Notes: generated by a model not told the origin, from the sequence alone. DNA of 49,028 bases from Bacteroidota bacterium (GCA_021801605.1 JAJYXU010000015.1:1-49028); one strand, 5' to 3'; shown: positions 32,943 through 42,315, counted from the stretch's first letter. A program made the numbers and translations.

Positions 32943-34382
32943 TTAATTCGTTTCAAAAATAATTTTACAGATATTATCTTGAATTGCACGTGCTTGATTT
33001 GAACTGCCGCTGTAATTTTGAATCAAAATTGAAAAAGCAATCAAGTGATCATTTCTACTCATCAAATAACCGGATAAATTGCTTACACCGCGAAGAGAGC
33101 CGGTTTTGGCAAATACATGTTTGTATGTAGAAGCTTCTTTCATGCGGTTTTTCAGTGTTCCATCATAACCGGAAATGGGAAAAGAATTAAAAAGTTTTTT
33201 AAAAATTATTGGTCGTTTGTAATAAAAATATTTTAGCACTTTAGTAAGTAATTCAGCTGAGAGTAAATCATAAAATGATAATCCGGAACCGTCAACGATT
33301 ATATAATCTTTAGGACTTAATCCGGCAAGAGTTATTAAACTATCTACCATGACAATTCCTTTTTTAGCCGAAGCGTGTTTATTGGCTAAACTTAACGAAA
33401 GTGCTCTCAGCAATAGTTCAGCGCTCAAGTTATCGCTGGTTTTGTTTGTATTTACAATAACCGGGTCAATGCTGCGTTCATATGAAGAAATGATAACTGC
33501 GTTCTTGTTCAATTTTAGCGTATCAACTTTTCCACTGAATAAAATTCCGTTCCTTTCAAAACTTTCTCTCATTAAATTCAGGAAATAAAAAGCAGGATTG
33601 AAAACATTAAGTGAAACAGTATCAGGTTTTGCAGATTTTAAAAGATTTCCACTGATAAGAATTTTATTCTTCCGGTTTATCCAATCGCGTGTGACTTTTA
33701 AAGTGGTTTTACCGGTATCAACTGTTGTAGAGGAATTCTCAAGCATAAAAGAATTTGTACTTGGAATTAATTCAGCAATTACCGGTTTACCAACGCTGTT
33801 TGGTCTGGTTACAACACGAACACTGTTTTTGTTAATGGTGAGCGGCGTTAGATATGCGGCAAAAGATTCCGGGTCGTCATCCCACATCCAACCTTCACCC
33901 CAGAAAAGTGAATCCATGGCAGAAACATCGGCATAAATATTTCCTGTAATCCCGTTTATCCCGAAAAGTTTGATTTTTCTAACGAGCGAATCTAAATCGG
34001 TTGATTTGAAATCCGGATCGAACCCGCCAACTATATAAATGTCGCCATTGCATAGGGAATCCTTTATTTCTCCGGTATGATAAACAGAAGTCTTGAAATT
34101 GTAATCGTCACCAAGAAAAAGATAAGCCGCACCGGTTGTTAATATTTTTTGATTGGATGCCGGACGGAGTAAAAGTTTTTCATTGTGTTGATAGATTGAT
34201 TCATTCTCTGTTAGATCATAAACAGAAATTGCAGCTTGAGATGATTTAAAAAAATCTGAAGTGAGTAGACTATCAATTCCATTTTGTTTTAAAACTGTTT
34301 CTTGTTTGAATGTTACACAAGCCTGAAGGAATAACGAGACAACGAACAAAAGAATGAACAAGTTTTTTTTCTGAGTTATCAT
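32943..34382 (-). CDS. dacB: D-alanyl-D-alanine carboxypeptidase, PBP4 type, lipoprotein
   Basis: Trims or cuts cross-links of peptidoglycan in the periplasm. From the ATG at 34382 it has 479 residues with a lipoprotein signal ending LFLQAC (Cys22), so it is membrane-anchored. PBP4 motifs: SxxK as S76-NQ-K79 in LLRPASNQKILT, the SxN box in TSDNLSAELLLRAL, and KTG in VFAKTGSLRGVSNLSGY. The longer start at 34427 overlaps the upstream gene and would bury the signal, so I shortened it. Confidence 0.93.
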   Translation of the reverse strand: MITQKKNLFILLFVVSLFLQACVTFKQETVLKQNGIDSLLTSDFFKSSQAAISVYDLTENESIYQHNEKLLLRPASNQKILTTGAAYLFLGDDYNFKTSVYHTGEIKDSLCNGDIYIVGGFDPDFKSTDLDSLVRKIKLFGINGITGNIYADVSAMDSLFWGEGWMWDDDPESFAAYLTPLTINKNSVRVVTRPNSVGKPVIAELIPSTNSFMLENSSTTVDTGKTTLKVTRDWINRKNKILISGNLLKSAKPDTVSLNVFNPAFYFLNLMRESFERNGILFSGKVDTLKLNKNAVIISSYERSIDPVIVNTNKTSDNLSAELLLRALSLSLANKHASAKKGIVMVDSLITLAGLSPKDYIIVDGSGLSFYDLLSAELLTKVLKYFYYKRPIIFKKLFNSFPISGYDGTLKNRMKEASTYKHVFAKTGSLRGVSNLSGYLMSRNDHLIAFSILIQNYSGSSNQARAIQDNICKIIFETN

Positions 34383-34395
34383 ATATAGAGATAAG

Positions 34396-35754
34396 TTAAA
34401 AATATTCGCGCTCGCGGAAATCAACACCGATTTCTTCGGTTACAAATTTTTTCGCAGCTTCCGAATCAACTTCGCTTAATCCAACGATGGATAAAACAAC
34501 ATTGGTGTAATTTTTTGCTTTCCTGGCAAAGTCTAACATTTCGCTATGCATCGAAGGGTTTACACGCATTAATTTTCCGTATTGCTCTGCATCAATGGAA
34601 TTTAAGCTTATTGAAACGGTATCAATCAACCCTTCTAGTTCCGGAGTAATATCTCGTTTGTTGATGAAGCTTCCGTGACCATCGCTGTTCATACGTGTAG
34701 AGCCGCCGTTATCTTTTATGTATCTGGCAACATCTTTGACTACATCCCAGCGAATTGTCGGTTCTCCGTAGCCGCAGAATACGATTTCTTTGTAATTCTT
34801 AGGATCACCAATTTCTTTGATATAAACTTCTGCATCCGGTTCTTCGGATTTTGTCATCTTAAGGCTATAACCATTGATGACTGCTTCACCTTTGCGGTCG
34901 CAAAAAATGCAATCTGCATTACACCGGTTTGTAACATTGATGTAAAGCGATTGCCCGATTTGATAAGTATAACTTAAACTTGGTTTCATTCCAATTCCAA
35001 AAAGTTTAAACGCATTGTAAGATGTTGTTTTGCCAACATCCTCTGTTGTTAAGTGATGAATCTCTGCAATTTTCTCAGCGATCAAATTTATATAAGCCGG
35101 TTCATTCCGCTGCCCGCGATGAGAAATGGGAGTCATGAATGGTGAATCGGTTTCGAGCAGTAAATTTTCAATTGCAACCCTGCTTAAAACTTTACGAATA
35201 CTTTCAGCATTTTTAAATGTTACATTTCCCGGGAAAGAGATGTAATGATGCATCTCTATAAGTTCGCGTACGTCTGCAACCGAGCCTGCAAAACAATGAA
35301 ACTGTGCACGCAATCCGGAGTTCTTATATTTGCGGGCGATATTCATAATATCATCATTCGACTCGCGGTTGTGCACAATAATTGGAAGATTGAGTTTAAG
35401 CGCCGATTGAATTTGTTCTTCGAATGCTTTTATCTGTATTTCGCGCGGAGAAAAATCATAGTAATAATCCAGACCGATTTCACCTATTGCAACAACCTTT
35501 TTGTTTTTTGCAAGTTCTTCAAGTTCACTTATGATTGAGCTATTCCAATCTTTTGAATCATGAGGATGAACGCCGACTGTTGCATAAACACAATCATATT
35601 TTTTTGCAAGTTCAACTGCTTGAAGAGATGTTGCAAGATCGGTTCCGGGAACGATAATAAAATCAACACCGGCTCGATTAGCCCGCTCAATTATTTGATC
35701 AACTTCACCTTCGAAATTTTTATAAAACAGATGTGCGTGTGTATCTATAAACAT
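34396..35754 (-). CDS. TatD nuclease fused to a TatD-associated radical SAM domain
   Basis: Two-domain protein of 452 residues. The first about 255 are a TatD metal-dependent DNase/hydrolase: H6/H8 in DTHAHLF, E92 in AIGEIGLDYYYD, H128, H153 and D203 (LLLETDSPFM). The remainder is a radical SAM domain with C278-x3-C282-x2-C285 in TNRCNADCIFCDRKG and a SAM-binding GYGEPTIRWD. A family of radical SAM proteins linked to TatD, sometimes fused, is known; its reaction is not. Next gene is dacB, 13 bases downstream. Confidence 0.9.
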   Translation of the reverse strand: MFIDTHAHLFYKNFEGEVDQIIERANRAGVDFIIVPGTDLATSLQAVELAKKYDCVYATVGVHPHDSKDWNSSIISELEELAKNKKVVAIGEIGLDYYYDFSPREIQIKAFEEQIQSALKLNLPIIVHNRESNDDIMNIARKYKNSGLRAQFHCFAGSVADVRELIEMHHYISFPGNVTFKNAESIRKVLSRVAIENLLLETDSPFMTPISHRGQRNEPAYINLIAEKIAEIHHLTTEDVGKTTSYNAFKLFGIGMKPSLSYTYQIGQSLYINVTNRCNADCIFCDRKGEAVINGYSLKMTKSEEPDAEVYIKEIGDPKNYKEIVFCGYGEPTIRWDVVKDVARYIKDNGGSTRMNSDGHGSFINKRDITPELEGLIDTVSISLNSIDAEQYGKLMRVNPSMHSEMLDFARKAKNYTNVVLSIVGLSEVDSEAAKKFVTEEIGVDFREREYF

Positions 35755-35777
35755 ATTTAATTCTTTCCAAATTTTTT

Positions 35778-35865
35778 TCTTGATCTTGCTCTTAATCTTA
35801 TTCTTACTCTTTAGTACATCATAGAGATCACGATTAAGAACATGATCATGATCAAGATAAATGAT
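35778..35865. repeat. Inverted CTTGATCTTGCTC-type repeat between purM and tatD
   Basis: CTTGATCTTGCTCTTAATCT and TATTCTTACTCTT on the left pair imperfectly with CACGATTAAGAACATGATCA and TGATCAAGA on the right. The CTTATTCTTACTCTT word is shared with the gap at 41307-41348. It lies immediately downstream of purM's stop codon (35875) on the minus strand. Confidence 0.65.
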
Positions 35866-35874
35866 TTGATTTAT

Positions 35875-36870
35875 TTAAGAAATTTCCCCAATGATAATTC
35901 CGGGTTCATCTATTTTATTTGAGAAGGCAAGAGTTTTATCAACGTCATTTTTATCAACAACAGCAATCAATCCAATTCCCATATTGAAAACCTGTCTCAT
36001 CTCATCATCTGCAACTTCACCGGTTTCCTTAATCAGTTGGAATATTGGTGGCACCTTCCAGGAACTCCAATCAATCTTTATTTGCAGATTTTTAGGAACA
36101 ACGCGTTTGGTATTGCCAATAATTCCGCCGCCGGTAATGTGCGAAAAAGCATGAATGGAAATTTTTTCATTTAGTTCTTTAATCAAATTCAAATATGATT
36201 TATGCACTTTCAGTAATTCTTCACCGAGTGTTCCTTTAAGTGAATCATGTTTATCATTCACCGAAAAATTTTCTAATAAAACTTTTCTTGCAAGAGAATA
36301 TCCATTTGTATGAAGCCCGTTTGAAGCATAGCTAACCAGCACGTCGCCTGCTTTAACAGTTCGTCCGTCAATGATTTTATCGCGTTCAACAATTCCAACA
36401 ATCGTCCCGGACATATCATATTCATTCTCATCATAAAGTCCGGGCATCTCTGCAGTCTCTCCGCCAATTAATGCAATGCCATTTTCTCTACATGCAATCG
36501 AAAATCCTTTTATAATTTGCTCAGTTTTTTCCGGCACAAGTTTTCCGAAAGCAAGATAATCCATAAAGTATTGCGGCTCGGCGCCGCAAACCGCAATATC
36601 ATTAACACAATGGTTTACCAAATCTTGACTAACGGTATCATGTTTATCCATTGCGAATGCAATTTTTAATTTTGTGCCGACTCCGTCAACACTAGATACG
36701 AGCACAGGATTTTTCCATCTGTTCAGATCAACTTCATAAAATGCACCGAAGTGACCAATGCCGGATAAAACATTTTTATTAAATGTTGATTTAGCGAGTG
36801 ATTTTATCTTTTCAACGGTTTCGTCACCTGCTTGAATATTAACGCCGGATTCTTTATAAGTAATTGCCAA
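35875..36870 (-). CDS. purM: Phosphoribosylformylglycinamidine cyclo-ligase (AIR synthase)
   Basis: Fifth step of purine synthesis, ATP-dependent ring closure of FGAM. The 331 residues contain ITYKESGVNIQAGDETVEKI, VSSVDGVGTKLKIA (nucleotide-binding DGVGTK), VNHCVNDIAVCGAEPQYFMDY, IALIGGETAEMPGLY and HITGGGIIGNTKRVVP, all standard PurM signatures. Length is normal. A repeat follows its stop codon and separates it from the TatD fusion gene. Confidence 0.97.
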   Translation of the reverse strand: MAITYKESGVNIQAGDETVEKIKSLAKSTFNKNVLSGIGHFGAFYEVDLNRWKNPVLVSSVDGVGTKLKIAFAMDKHDTVSQDLVNHCVNDIAVCGAEPQYFMDYLAFGKLVPEKTEQIIKGFSIACRENGIALIGGETAEMPGLYDENEYDMSGTIVGIVERDKIIDGRTVKAGDVLVSYASNGLHTNGYSLARKVLLENFSVNDKHDSLKGTLGEELLKVHKSYLNLIKELNEKISIHAFSHITGGGIIGNTKRVVPKNLQIKIDWSSWKVPPIFQLIKETGEVADDEMRQVFNMGIGLIAVVDKNDVDKTLAFSNKIDEPGIIIGEIS

Positions 36871-36949
36871 GATGCCCTCAAAAAAATTCTTTCGAAATAT
36901 AACTATAAACCTGATAGTTTTTAATACTTGGCTTTTTGAAATAAATAAA

Positions 36950-38833
36950 TTATTTCTTCTTATTCAAAATCTCTTCCATCTGATCCATAACTTTATTCAT
37001 CTTCGCCATAGTTAGATCAAATGCTTCCGATGAGAGAGGATTGAGCCCGGCTTTCTTAATCAATTCAATCGGGTAATCAGAAGAGCCGCCGTTTAAGATA
37101 TTATAGAACTTGTCAACTGCTGGTTGTCCCTCTTTAATAATTTTTTCTGCGAATGCAGTTGCGTAGATTAAAGAAGTTGAATACTGATAGACATAATAAG
37201 TATAATTCACAAAGTGAGGAATATATGCCCACTCATAAGCTACATAATCATCAACTACGCATGCGCCATCGTCATTACCATAATACTTTTTAGCAATGTC
37301 ATAATAGATTTTACTCATTTCTTCACCTGTAAGCGGACTTCCATTTTCAATTCGTTTATGCAGTTCCAGTTCGAACTCTGCAAAAGAAGTTTGACGGAAT
37401 ATTGTTGTGCGGAGAAGATCAAGATATGAACCGAGCAAGAAAAGTTTTTCTTGATCGTTTTTAACTTTATTTACCATATAATCGTTCAAAAGAGTCTCGT
37501 TGATTGTAGAAGCGATCTCGGCAACGAATGTTGCATATTGAGCATCTACGAATGACTGATGTTTATTAGAAAAGTAACTATGCATTGTGTGTCCCAACTC
37601 GTGTGTAAGAGTAGAAACGGAACCGTAATCATCAGTCCAGTTGGTTAATATGTATGGATGATTATCGTATTGAGCACCGGAAGAATAAGCTCCGCTGCGT
37701 TTGCCGGTTGTTGGCATATAATCAATCCATCTTTCGTTAAATGCCTTCTTAACAGTGGCAACATATTCACTGCCCATTGGTTTGAAAACATCCAGCAGAA
37801 GATTTTGTCCTTCCTCAATTGTGTATTTAAAATCAACCGATTTTACAAGCGGCGTATAAAGGTCATAATAATGAAGCTGATCTACACCGAGCATTTTGGC
37901 TTTCAACTTTAGAAAGCGATGGAGTGTTGGAAGATTTTTATGAATTTGATCAATCAGATTTTCGTAAACAGAAATTGGAATTTTATTTCCATTAAGAGAA
38001 CTTTCAAGAACCGTTTTATAATTTCTATTTTTTGCGTAGAAGTAATCAGCCCGGATTTTACCTGCTAAGTTTGCTCCAATGGTATTCTGAAATTTTTTGT
38101 AATTCTCAAAAGTTGATCTCATAACCAGTTCACGGTCGGCACGGTTTTCAACGGTTCTATATTTAGTATACGCTGAAGAGCTGAGTTCAACTTCTTCACC
38201 TGTTGATAGTTTTACTTTGGCATTAGGTTTTTCTGCATTGTCAAAGATTCCATAAACTTCATCCGGAGTTGAAGTTATTAGTCCTGCACTTGCAAGAATT
38301 TCTTCTTCGCGCGTGTTTAATGTATGTTCCCGCAGACGTAGAATATCATTAACAAAAAATTTGAATTCACTTAATTCTTTTTTATCGTCAAAAAAATTTT
38401 TGATCTTTTCAGGTTCGATTTTCAGAATCTCCGGATTTATAAAAGCGGAGATCTCTCCAAGTTTGGTCCCGAGTATTGTTGCCTGCTGATTTAACGATTG
38501 ATTGGAGCTTATACGAAGATCCTCATCGGCAATACGCGCAGAGTAATCGGAAAGTTTATAGTAGCTTTTGTAAATATCAAAAAACAAGCGAAGAGTAGAA
38601 TAAAAATTATCTGCATTTTCCCCCATTTTGCCTTGATAAGTTTTTAATCTATCAACTTGTTTTTCAATTGATTCATGATCTTTCTGCCATTCATCAATAT
38701 TTTTGTAGAGAATGGAATTGTCCCACTTAAATTTATCGGGGACATCTTTGCGTTCTAAATTTTGAGCAACGGTAATTACTGTAGTCATTATAAATGCCGT
38801 AAAGATTAGTGAAAAAGTCGTTTTGATTTTCAT
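36950..38833 (-). CDS. pepF: Exported oligoendopeptidase F (M3 family)
   Basis: Zinc metallopeptidase degrading short peptides. The 627 residues begin with a signal peptide (FSLIFTAFIMTTVITVAQN), unusual for PepF, which is normally cytosolic, so a periplasmic enzyme is inferred. Catalytic HELGH at 411-415 (LTHELGHTMHSYFSN), third ligand about E439 in FVAEIASTINE. The remaining length matches PepF (about 600). It is next to an OPT-family oligopeptide transporter, consistent with peptide scavenging. A repeat and a terminator lie between the two. Confidence 0.93.
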   Translation of the reverse strand: MKIKTTFSLIFTAFIMTTVITVAQNLERKDVPDKFKWDNSILYKNIDEWQKDHESIEKQVDRLKTYQGKMGENADNFYSTLRLFFDIYKSYYKLSDYSARIADEDLRISSNQSLNQQATILGTKLGEISAFINPEILKIEPEKIKNFFDDKKELSEFKFFVNDILRLREHTLNTREEEILASAGLITSTPDEVYGIFDNAEKPNAKVKLSTGEEVELSSSAYTKYRTVENRADRELVMRSTFENYKKFQNTIGANLAGKIRADYFYAKNRNYKTVLESSLNGNKIPISVYENLIDQIHKNLPTLHRFLKLKAKMLGVDQLHYYDLYTPLVKSVDFKYTIEEGQNLLLDVFKPMGSEYVATVKKAFNERWIDYMPTTGKRSGAYSSGAQYDNHPYILTNWTDDYGSVSTLTHELGHTMHSYFSNKHQSFVDAQYATFVAEIASTINETLLNDYMVNKVKNDQEKLFLLGSYLDLLRTTIFRQTSFAEFELELHKRIENGSPLTGEEMSKIYYDIAKKYYGNDDGACVVDDYVAYEWAYIPHFVNYTYYVYQYSTSLIYATAFAEKIIKEGQPAVDKFYNILNGGSSDYPIELIKKAGLNPLSSEAFDLTMAKMNKVMDQMEEILNKKK

Positions 38834-38918
38834 TTTATCCCCAACTTAAAGTTGTGAGGGTAAAAATTATGAAATAAGTATAGCACACTTCCACTGATAA
38901 AGATGAAAATTTTAGTAC

Positions 38919-38945
38919 AAAAAAGAACTCCGGATAATTCCGGGG
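38919..38945 (-). terminator. Intrinsic terminator, minus strand, downstream of the OPT transporter
   Basis: On the minus strand CCCCGGA and TCCGGAG form a stem with an ATTA loop, followed by TTCTTTTTTG. It follows the nested palindromic element at 38962-39120, so that element sits between the transporter's stop codon and its terminator. Confidence 0.65.
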
Positions 38946-38961
38946 CGTTTAAGGTAACTTT

Positions 38962-39120
38962 AGGGTATCTCTAAAAACTATTATTTTAAAAATAGAACAG
39001 ATAAAACGGATCCACCCCGTGGAATAAATTAAGAATCAAATTGTTTCAAAAACACAAATGCTATTCCACGGGGTAAACGGATTAACGCAGATTAGCTTTT
39101 GAAGTTATTAGAGATACCCT
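38962..39120. repeat. Nested palindromic element with AGGGTATCTCTAA ends and inserted CCCCGTGGAATA hairpin
   Basis: Outer arms AGGGTATCTCTAA (38962-38974) and TTAGAGATACCCT (39108-39120) are perfect complements. The centre carries a second perfect pair, CCCCGTGGAATA (39015-39026) and TATTCCACGGGG (39062-39073), which interrupts an ACAGATAAAACGGAT..AACGGATTAACGCAGATT pairing in mid-arm. This looks like one element inserted into another. It occupies most of the 330-base gap between pepF and the OPT gene; the rest holds the terminator and promoter-length spacer. Confidence 0.85.
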
Positions 39121-39163
39121 TGAGAAACTAATTCTGATTTTCCCACAATTCATACCTATTGAA

Positions 39164-41146
39164 TTATTCTTCCTTCTTTGCTCTCAAGGAATCCCATATC
39201 ATATAAAACGAAATCAAACAGAACATTATAAGCGCAAGCATTTCTGCAGAGTGAGAATCTTGCCATTCTGTGTTAACCCAATTAAATCCGCTATAACGAA
39301 GTATTGCACTGAAAACACCGAACAAAGCGCCGCCAGCAATAAAACCGGATGCGATAAGAGTTCCTCTTTCTCTTCTTGCTGTATTTAGTTTTTCATCACC
39401 CTTCTTTCTGGTTGAGACATAAAGTGAAATCAACCCGCCAACAAGAAGCGGTGTGTTTAGTTCCATCGGAATATACATTCCAAGCGCAAAGGCAAGAGCA
39501 GGAACTCTAAGCATTGTAAGTATCAGAGCTAATATTGCACCGGCGAGATAAAGCATCCATGGTGCAGGTTGATTTGACATCAATGGTTGTATTACCGCCG
39601 CCATTGCATTAGCCTGCGGAGCTACGAGTGCGTTGTCGCCAACAAATCCGTAAGTTTGATTTAATACCATCATAATCCATGCAACGGTTGCCGCAGAAAC
39701 TATTGTTCCAACAAATTTCCACTTCTCTTGTTTGTAAGGAGATGAACCGAGCCAATAACCAATTTTCAAATCCGTAATGAAAGCGCCTGCTTGCGAAAGT
39801 GCAGTGCAGACAACGCCGCCGATTATTAATGCCGAAATCATTCCTGCCGGACCGCTCAGTCCAACTGAGACCAATACTGCCGATGATAAAATCAAAGTCA
39901 TCAATGTCATTCCAGAAACAGGATTAGTTCCAACTATTGCAATTGCAGTTGCAGCAACTGTTGTAAATAGAAATGCGATGACAAGTACGATCAATAAACC
40001 GACTAACGCTTGAAATATATTAGTAACAACTCCGAACAAGAAGAAGACAAAAATCAAAACCGCTGTTAAAAGAATTCCAATAAAAATAATTTTCATTGCT
40101 AGATCGCGCTGAGTGCGCAAACTTTCTATGTTTATTTTCTTACCTAATAATTCATGGAATCCAAGTGTGAACGCTTTTTTTATAATTCCAGACGAACGAA
40201 TAATCCCGATCAAGCCAGCCATAGCAATTCCGCCGATTCCGATGTGGCGGACGTATGCTTTAAATATTTGTTCGGCGGACATATCTTTAATTAACAAAGT
40301 TACATTTGCACCAAGTGGAGTAGTGATGTAAGCACCAAAATATGCAATGATCGGAAGGATAACGAACCAGGACAAAAACGAGCCTGCAACCATGATAGCA
40401 GAATATTTAGGACCGATGATATAACCAAGTCCTAAAATTGCGGAACTTACACTAAGCCGAAATTCAAGTTTTATTTTTTCAGCAATCACTTGACCGGCAG
40501 GAATAACTTTTGTTGTAAAAATTTCACTCCACGAGCCAAAACTTGCTACAACAAAATCATAAATACCGCCGATCAAACCGCTTACAACTAGAACCATCGC
40601 TTGCTTTCCGCCTTTCTCGCCTGCAATTAGAACTTCGGTAGTTGCTGTGGCTTCCGGAAATGGAAATTGTCCATGCATTTCTGCAACAAAATATTTTCTG
40701 AAAGGAATCAAGAAGAGAATTCCCAAAAATCCACCCAGTAGAGATGCAAGAAAAGTTTGATAGAACTGCACTTCTAATTTCAAAATGTAAATTGCAGGAA
40801 GTGTAAAGATTGCACCGGCAACGACTGCGCCTGAAGTTGCACCAATTGATTGTATAATTACATTCTGTCCGAGTGCGCCCTTCTTTTTAAGACCGGATGA
40901 TATACCAACGGCGAGGATTGCAATTGGGATTGCGGCTTCAAAAACCTGGCCGATTTTTAATCCGAGGTATGCTGCAGCGGCAGAAAAGATTACAGCCATT
41001 ACGAGTCCGGTGATTACCGAATAAGGTGTTACTTCAGGAAATGTAATATGGGGCGACATAATTGGGACATACTCTTCGCCGGATTTTAATTCTGTGTAGG
41101 CGTTGGCAGGCAGTCCGCCATTGGTTGATTTTTCGTTAGAACTCAT
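39164..41146 (-). CDS. OPT-family oligopeptide transporter
   Basis: Integral membrane protein of 660 residues with about 14-16 hydrophobic helices. The sequence ITFPEVTPYSVITGLVMAVI at the start, AEMHGQFPFPEATATTEVLI, GYIIGPKYSAIMVAGSFLSW and LRVPALAFALGMYIPMELNT are typical of bacterial OPT proteins, which import oligopeptides or metal-chelates. The adjacent exported peptidase PepF suggests peptide use. Substrate not determinable from sequence. Confidence 0.92.
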   Translation of the reverse strand: MSSNEKSTNGGLPANAYTELKSGEEYVPIMSPHITFPEVTPYSVITGLVMAVIFSAAAAYLGLKIGQVFEAAIPIAILAVGISSGLKKKGALGQNVIIQSIGATSGAVVAGAIFTLPAIYILKLEVQFYQTFLASLLGGFLGILFLIPFRKYFVAEMHGQFPFPEATATTEVLIAGEKGGKQAMVLVVSGLIGGIYDFVVASFGSWSEIFTTKVIPAGQVIAEKIKLEFRLSVSSAILGLGYIIGPKYSAIMVAGSFLSWFVILPIIAYFGAYITTPLGANVTLLIKDMSAEQIFKAYVRHIGIGGIAMAGLIGIIRSSGIIKKAFTLGFHELLGKKINIESLRTQRDLAMKIIFIGILLTAVLIFVFFLFGVVTNIFQALVGLLIVLVIAFLFTTVAATAIAIVGTNPVSGMTLMTLILSSAVLVSVGLSGPAGMISALIIGGVVCTALSQAGAFITDLKIGYWLGSSPYKQEKWKFVGTIVSAATVAWIMMVLNQTYGFVGDNALVAPQANAMAAVIQPLMSNQPAPWMLYLAGAILALILTMLRVPALAFALGMYIPMELNTPLLVGGLISLYVSTRKKGDEKLNTARRERGTLIASGFIAGGALFGVFSAILRYSGFNWVNTEWQDSHSAEMLALIMFCLISFYMIWDSLRAKKEE

Positions 41147-41192
41147 CTATTTACTCCTTATGAAGAAAATTCTTCTAAATTTTTACGTTTAT

Positions 41193-41348
41193 AAGAAGAT
41201 CAAGTGCAAGAGCATGATCAAGTTAGATTCTTAGAGAATATTTGATATACCTTCAGTTTTTCATGATCAAAAAAATATTTCTCAGTCTCTTCCATTTTTA
41301 ACTCTTGTTCTTTTTCTTGCTCATGCTCTTGATCTTATTCTTACTCTT
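41193..41348. repeat. CTTGCTCATGCTCTTGATC-type inverted repeat region
   Basis: AGAAGATCAAGTGCAAGAGC and ATGATCAAG on the left (41193-41221) face TTTCTTGCTCATGCTCTTGA and TCTTATTCTTACTCTT on the right (41309-41348). The right block shares about 26 bases, one mismatch, with a coding segment of menE. It occupies the gap between the OPT gene start and the stop codon of the membrane protein gene, ending two bases before that stop. Confidence 0.65.
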
Positions 41349-41350
41349 AA

Positions 41351-42115
41351 TTATACACTATGCGGAATCATATAAACCGCAAGCATAATAATTGCGGCGA
41401 GAAGCGCAGCAAGTTTAGCATTCTTCTTTTGTTTGATAAAATAGAATGCAATAAGCCATGCAATAAATGCAATCTGAGTTTTATTATCGGTTACATCATT
41501 TCCAAAAGGCCAGCCGCCCCACATCTCTCCGAATGCAAATCCGTTCATTGCAAACCCAAGTGCAAATCCGCCGATGAATAAAACAATTATAGTCCAAAGA
41601 CCAAGTTTTTCAAACCGTGGTTCTTTATTAAAAAATTCCAGCCCTGTCCGAGTAGATAACAACATAGCAAAAAACATTGCAAAGATGTGAGGAATTAAAA
41701 CCACTAATGGAACGTCATCTTTGAAACGGATAATGATATTTTCTTCGGCAGGTATTTGAACTGAAGACTGATCTTTAAATAACCTTATATAATACTCCAG
41801 CTTTTCTAATCTTTGTTGTGCCGGAAGTTCTGCTCTCAAAATTTCTCCTCCGGTCATGTTCACTTCCGAAAATTCATTTTGAGTATTAAACTTTCTAAAA
41901 TATAATTTTCCATGGATTGAGTTGCCGTCGGTTTTAATTTCGATAAGATAATTGGAGCTTGAACTGTGGCTTCGTTCAAGTTTATATGCAATTTCTTTTC
42001 CATCCAAAATTATTTTGCCTGATAGCTCGTATGTTGGACCTGTTACACGTTGATAAAATGCAGAGACTAATGTTATTACTATTGCTAGAATCCAAAAAAG
42101 AGTTGTTCTTTTCAT
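41351..42115 (-). CDS. Membrane protein of unknown function
   Basis: I do not recognise the family. The 254 residues have an N-terminal signal anchor (TTLFWILAIVITLVSAFY), a soluble beta-rich part about 25-125 with YELSGKIILDGKEIAYKLER, then four or five membrane helices: VPLVVLIPHIFAMFFAMLLS, LWTIIVLFIGGFALGFAMNG, IAFIAWLIAFYFI and LAALLAAIIMLAVYMIPHSV. It lies upstream of the OPT transporter on the same strand, so the two may be co-transcribed. A TAAGTTTG promoter box lies 34 bases upstream. Confidence 0.72.
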   Translation of the reverse strand: MKRTTLFWILAIVITLVSAFYQRVTGPTYELSGKIILDGKEIAYKLERSHSSSSNYLIEIKTDGNSIHGKLYFRKFNTQNEFSEVNMTGGEILRAELPAQQRLEKLEYYIRLFKDQSSVQIPAEENIIIRFKDDVPLVVLIPHIFAMFFAMLLSTRTGLEFFNKEPRFEKLGLWTIIVLFIGGFALGFAMNGFAFGEMWGGWPFGNDVTDNKTQIAFIAWLIAFYFIKQKKNAKLAALLAAIIMLAVYMIPHSV

Positions 42116-42148
42116 CCGTTGCTCTTCTGTCTTTTGGAAAGTTTAGAG

Positions 42149-42156
42149 CAAACTTA
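42149..42156 (-). promoter_or_regulatory. Possible -7 element (TAAGTTTG) for the membrane-protein gene
   Basis: Minus strand TAAGTTTG matches TAnnTTTG; a TTG lies about 20 bases upstream. Leader to the ATG at 42115 is about 30 bases. Consensus match only. Confidence 0.4.
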
Positions 42157-42315
42157 GTGAATGTAGGTTTTAGGAACAATTGAAATTTGCCGACAATTGA
42201 CCGCGACTGTTTTTAGTCAACAGCAAAATCCTTGCGGACGTTTTGCGTCATGCGTTTAATTTCTTCCTTGCCAACGCAAATTTTGAGAGAATGATATTAA
42301 ACTTTGCTATTTTAG

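Noticed and set aside
34383-34427. Upstream start for dacB
   Set aside because: It overlaps the TatD fusion gene and puts 15 residues before a good lipoprotein signal ending in LQAC.
42298-42306. AAACTTTG as a -7 box for gmhA
   Set aside because: It lacks the conserved T at the first position, and its distance to the start would leave almost no leader.
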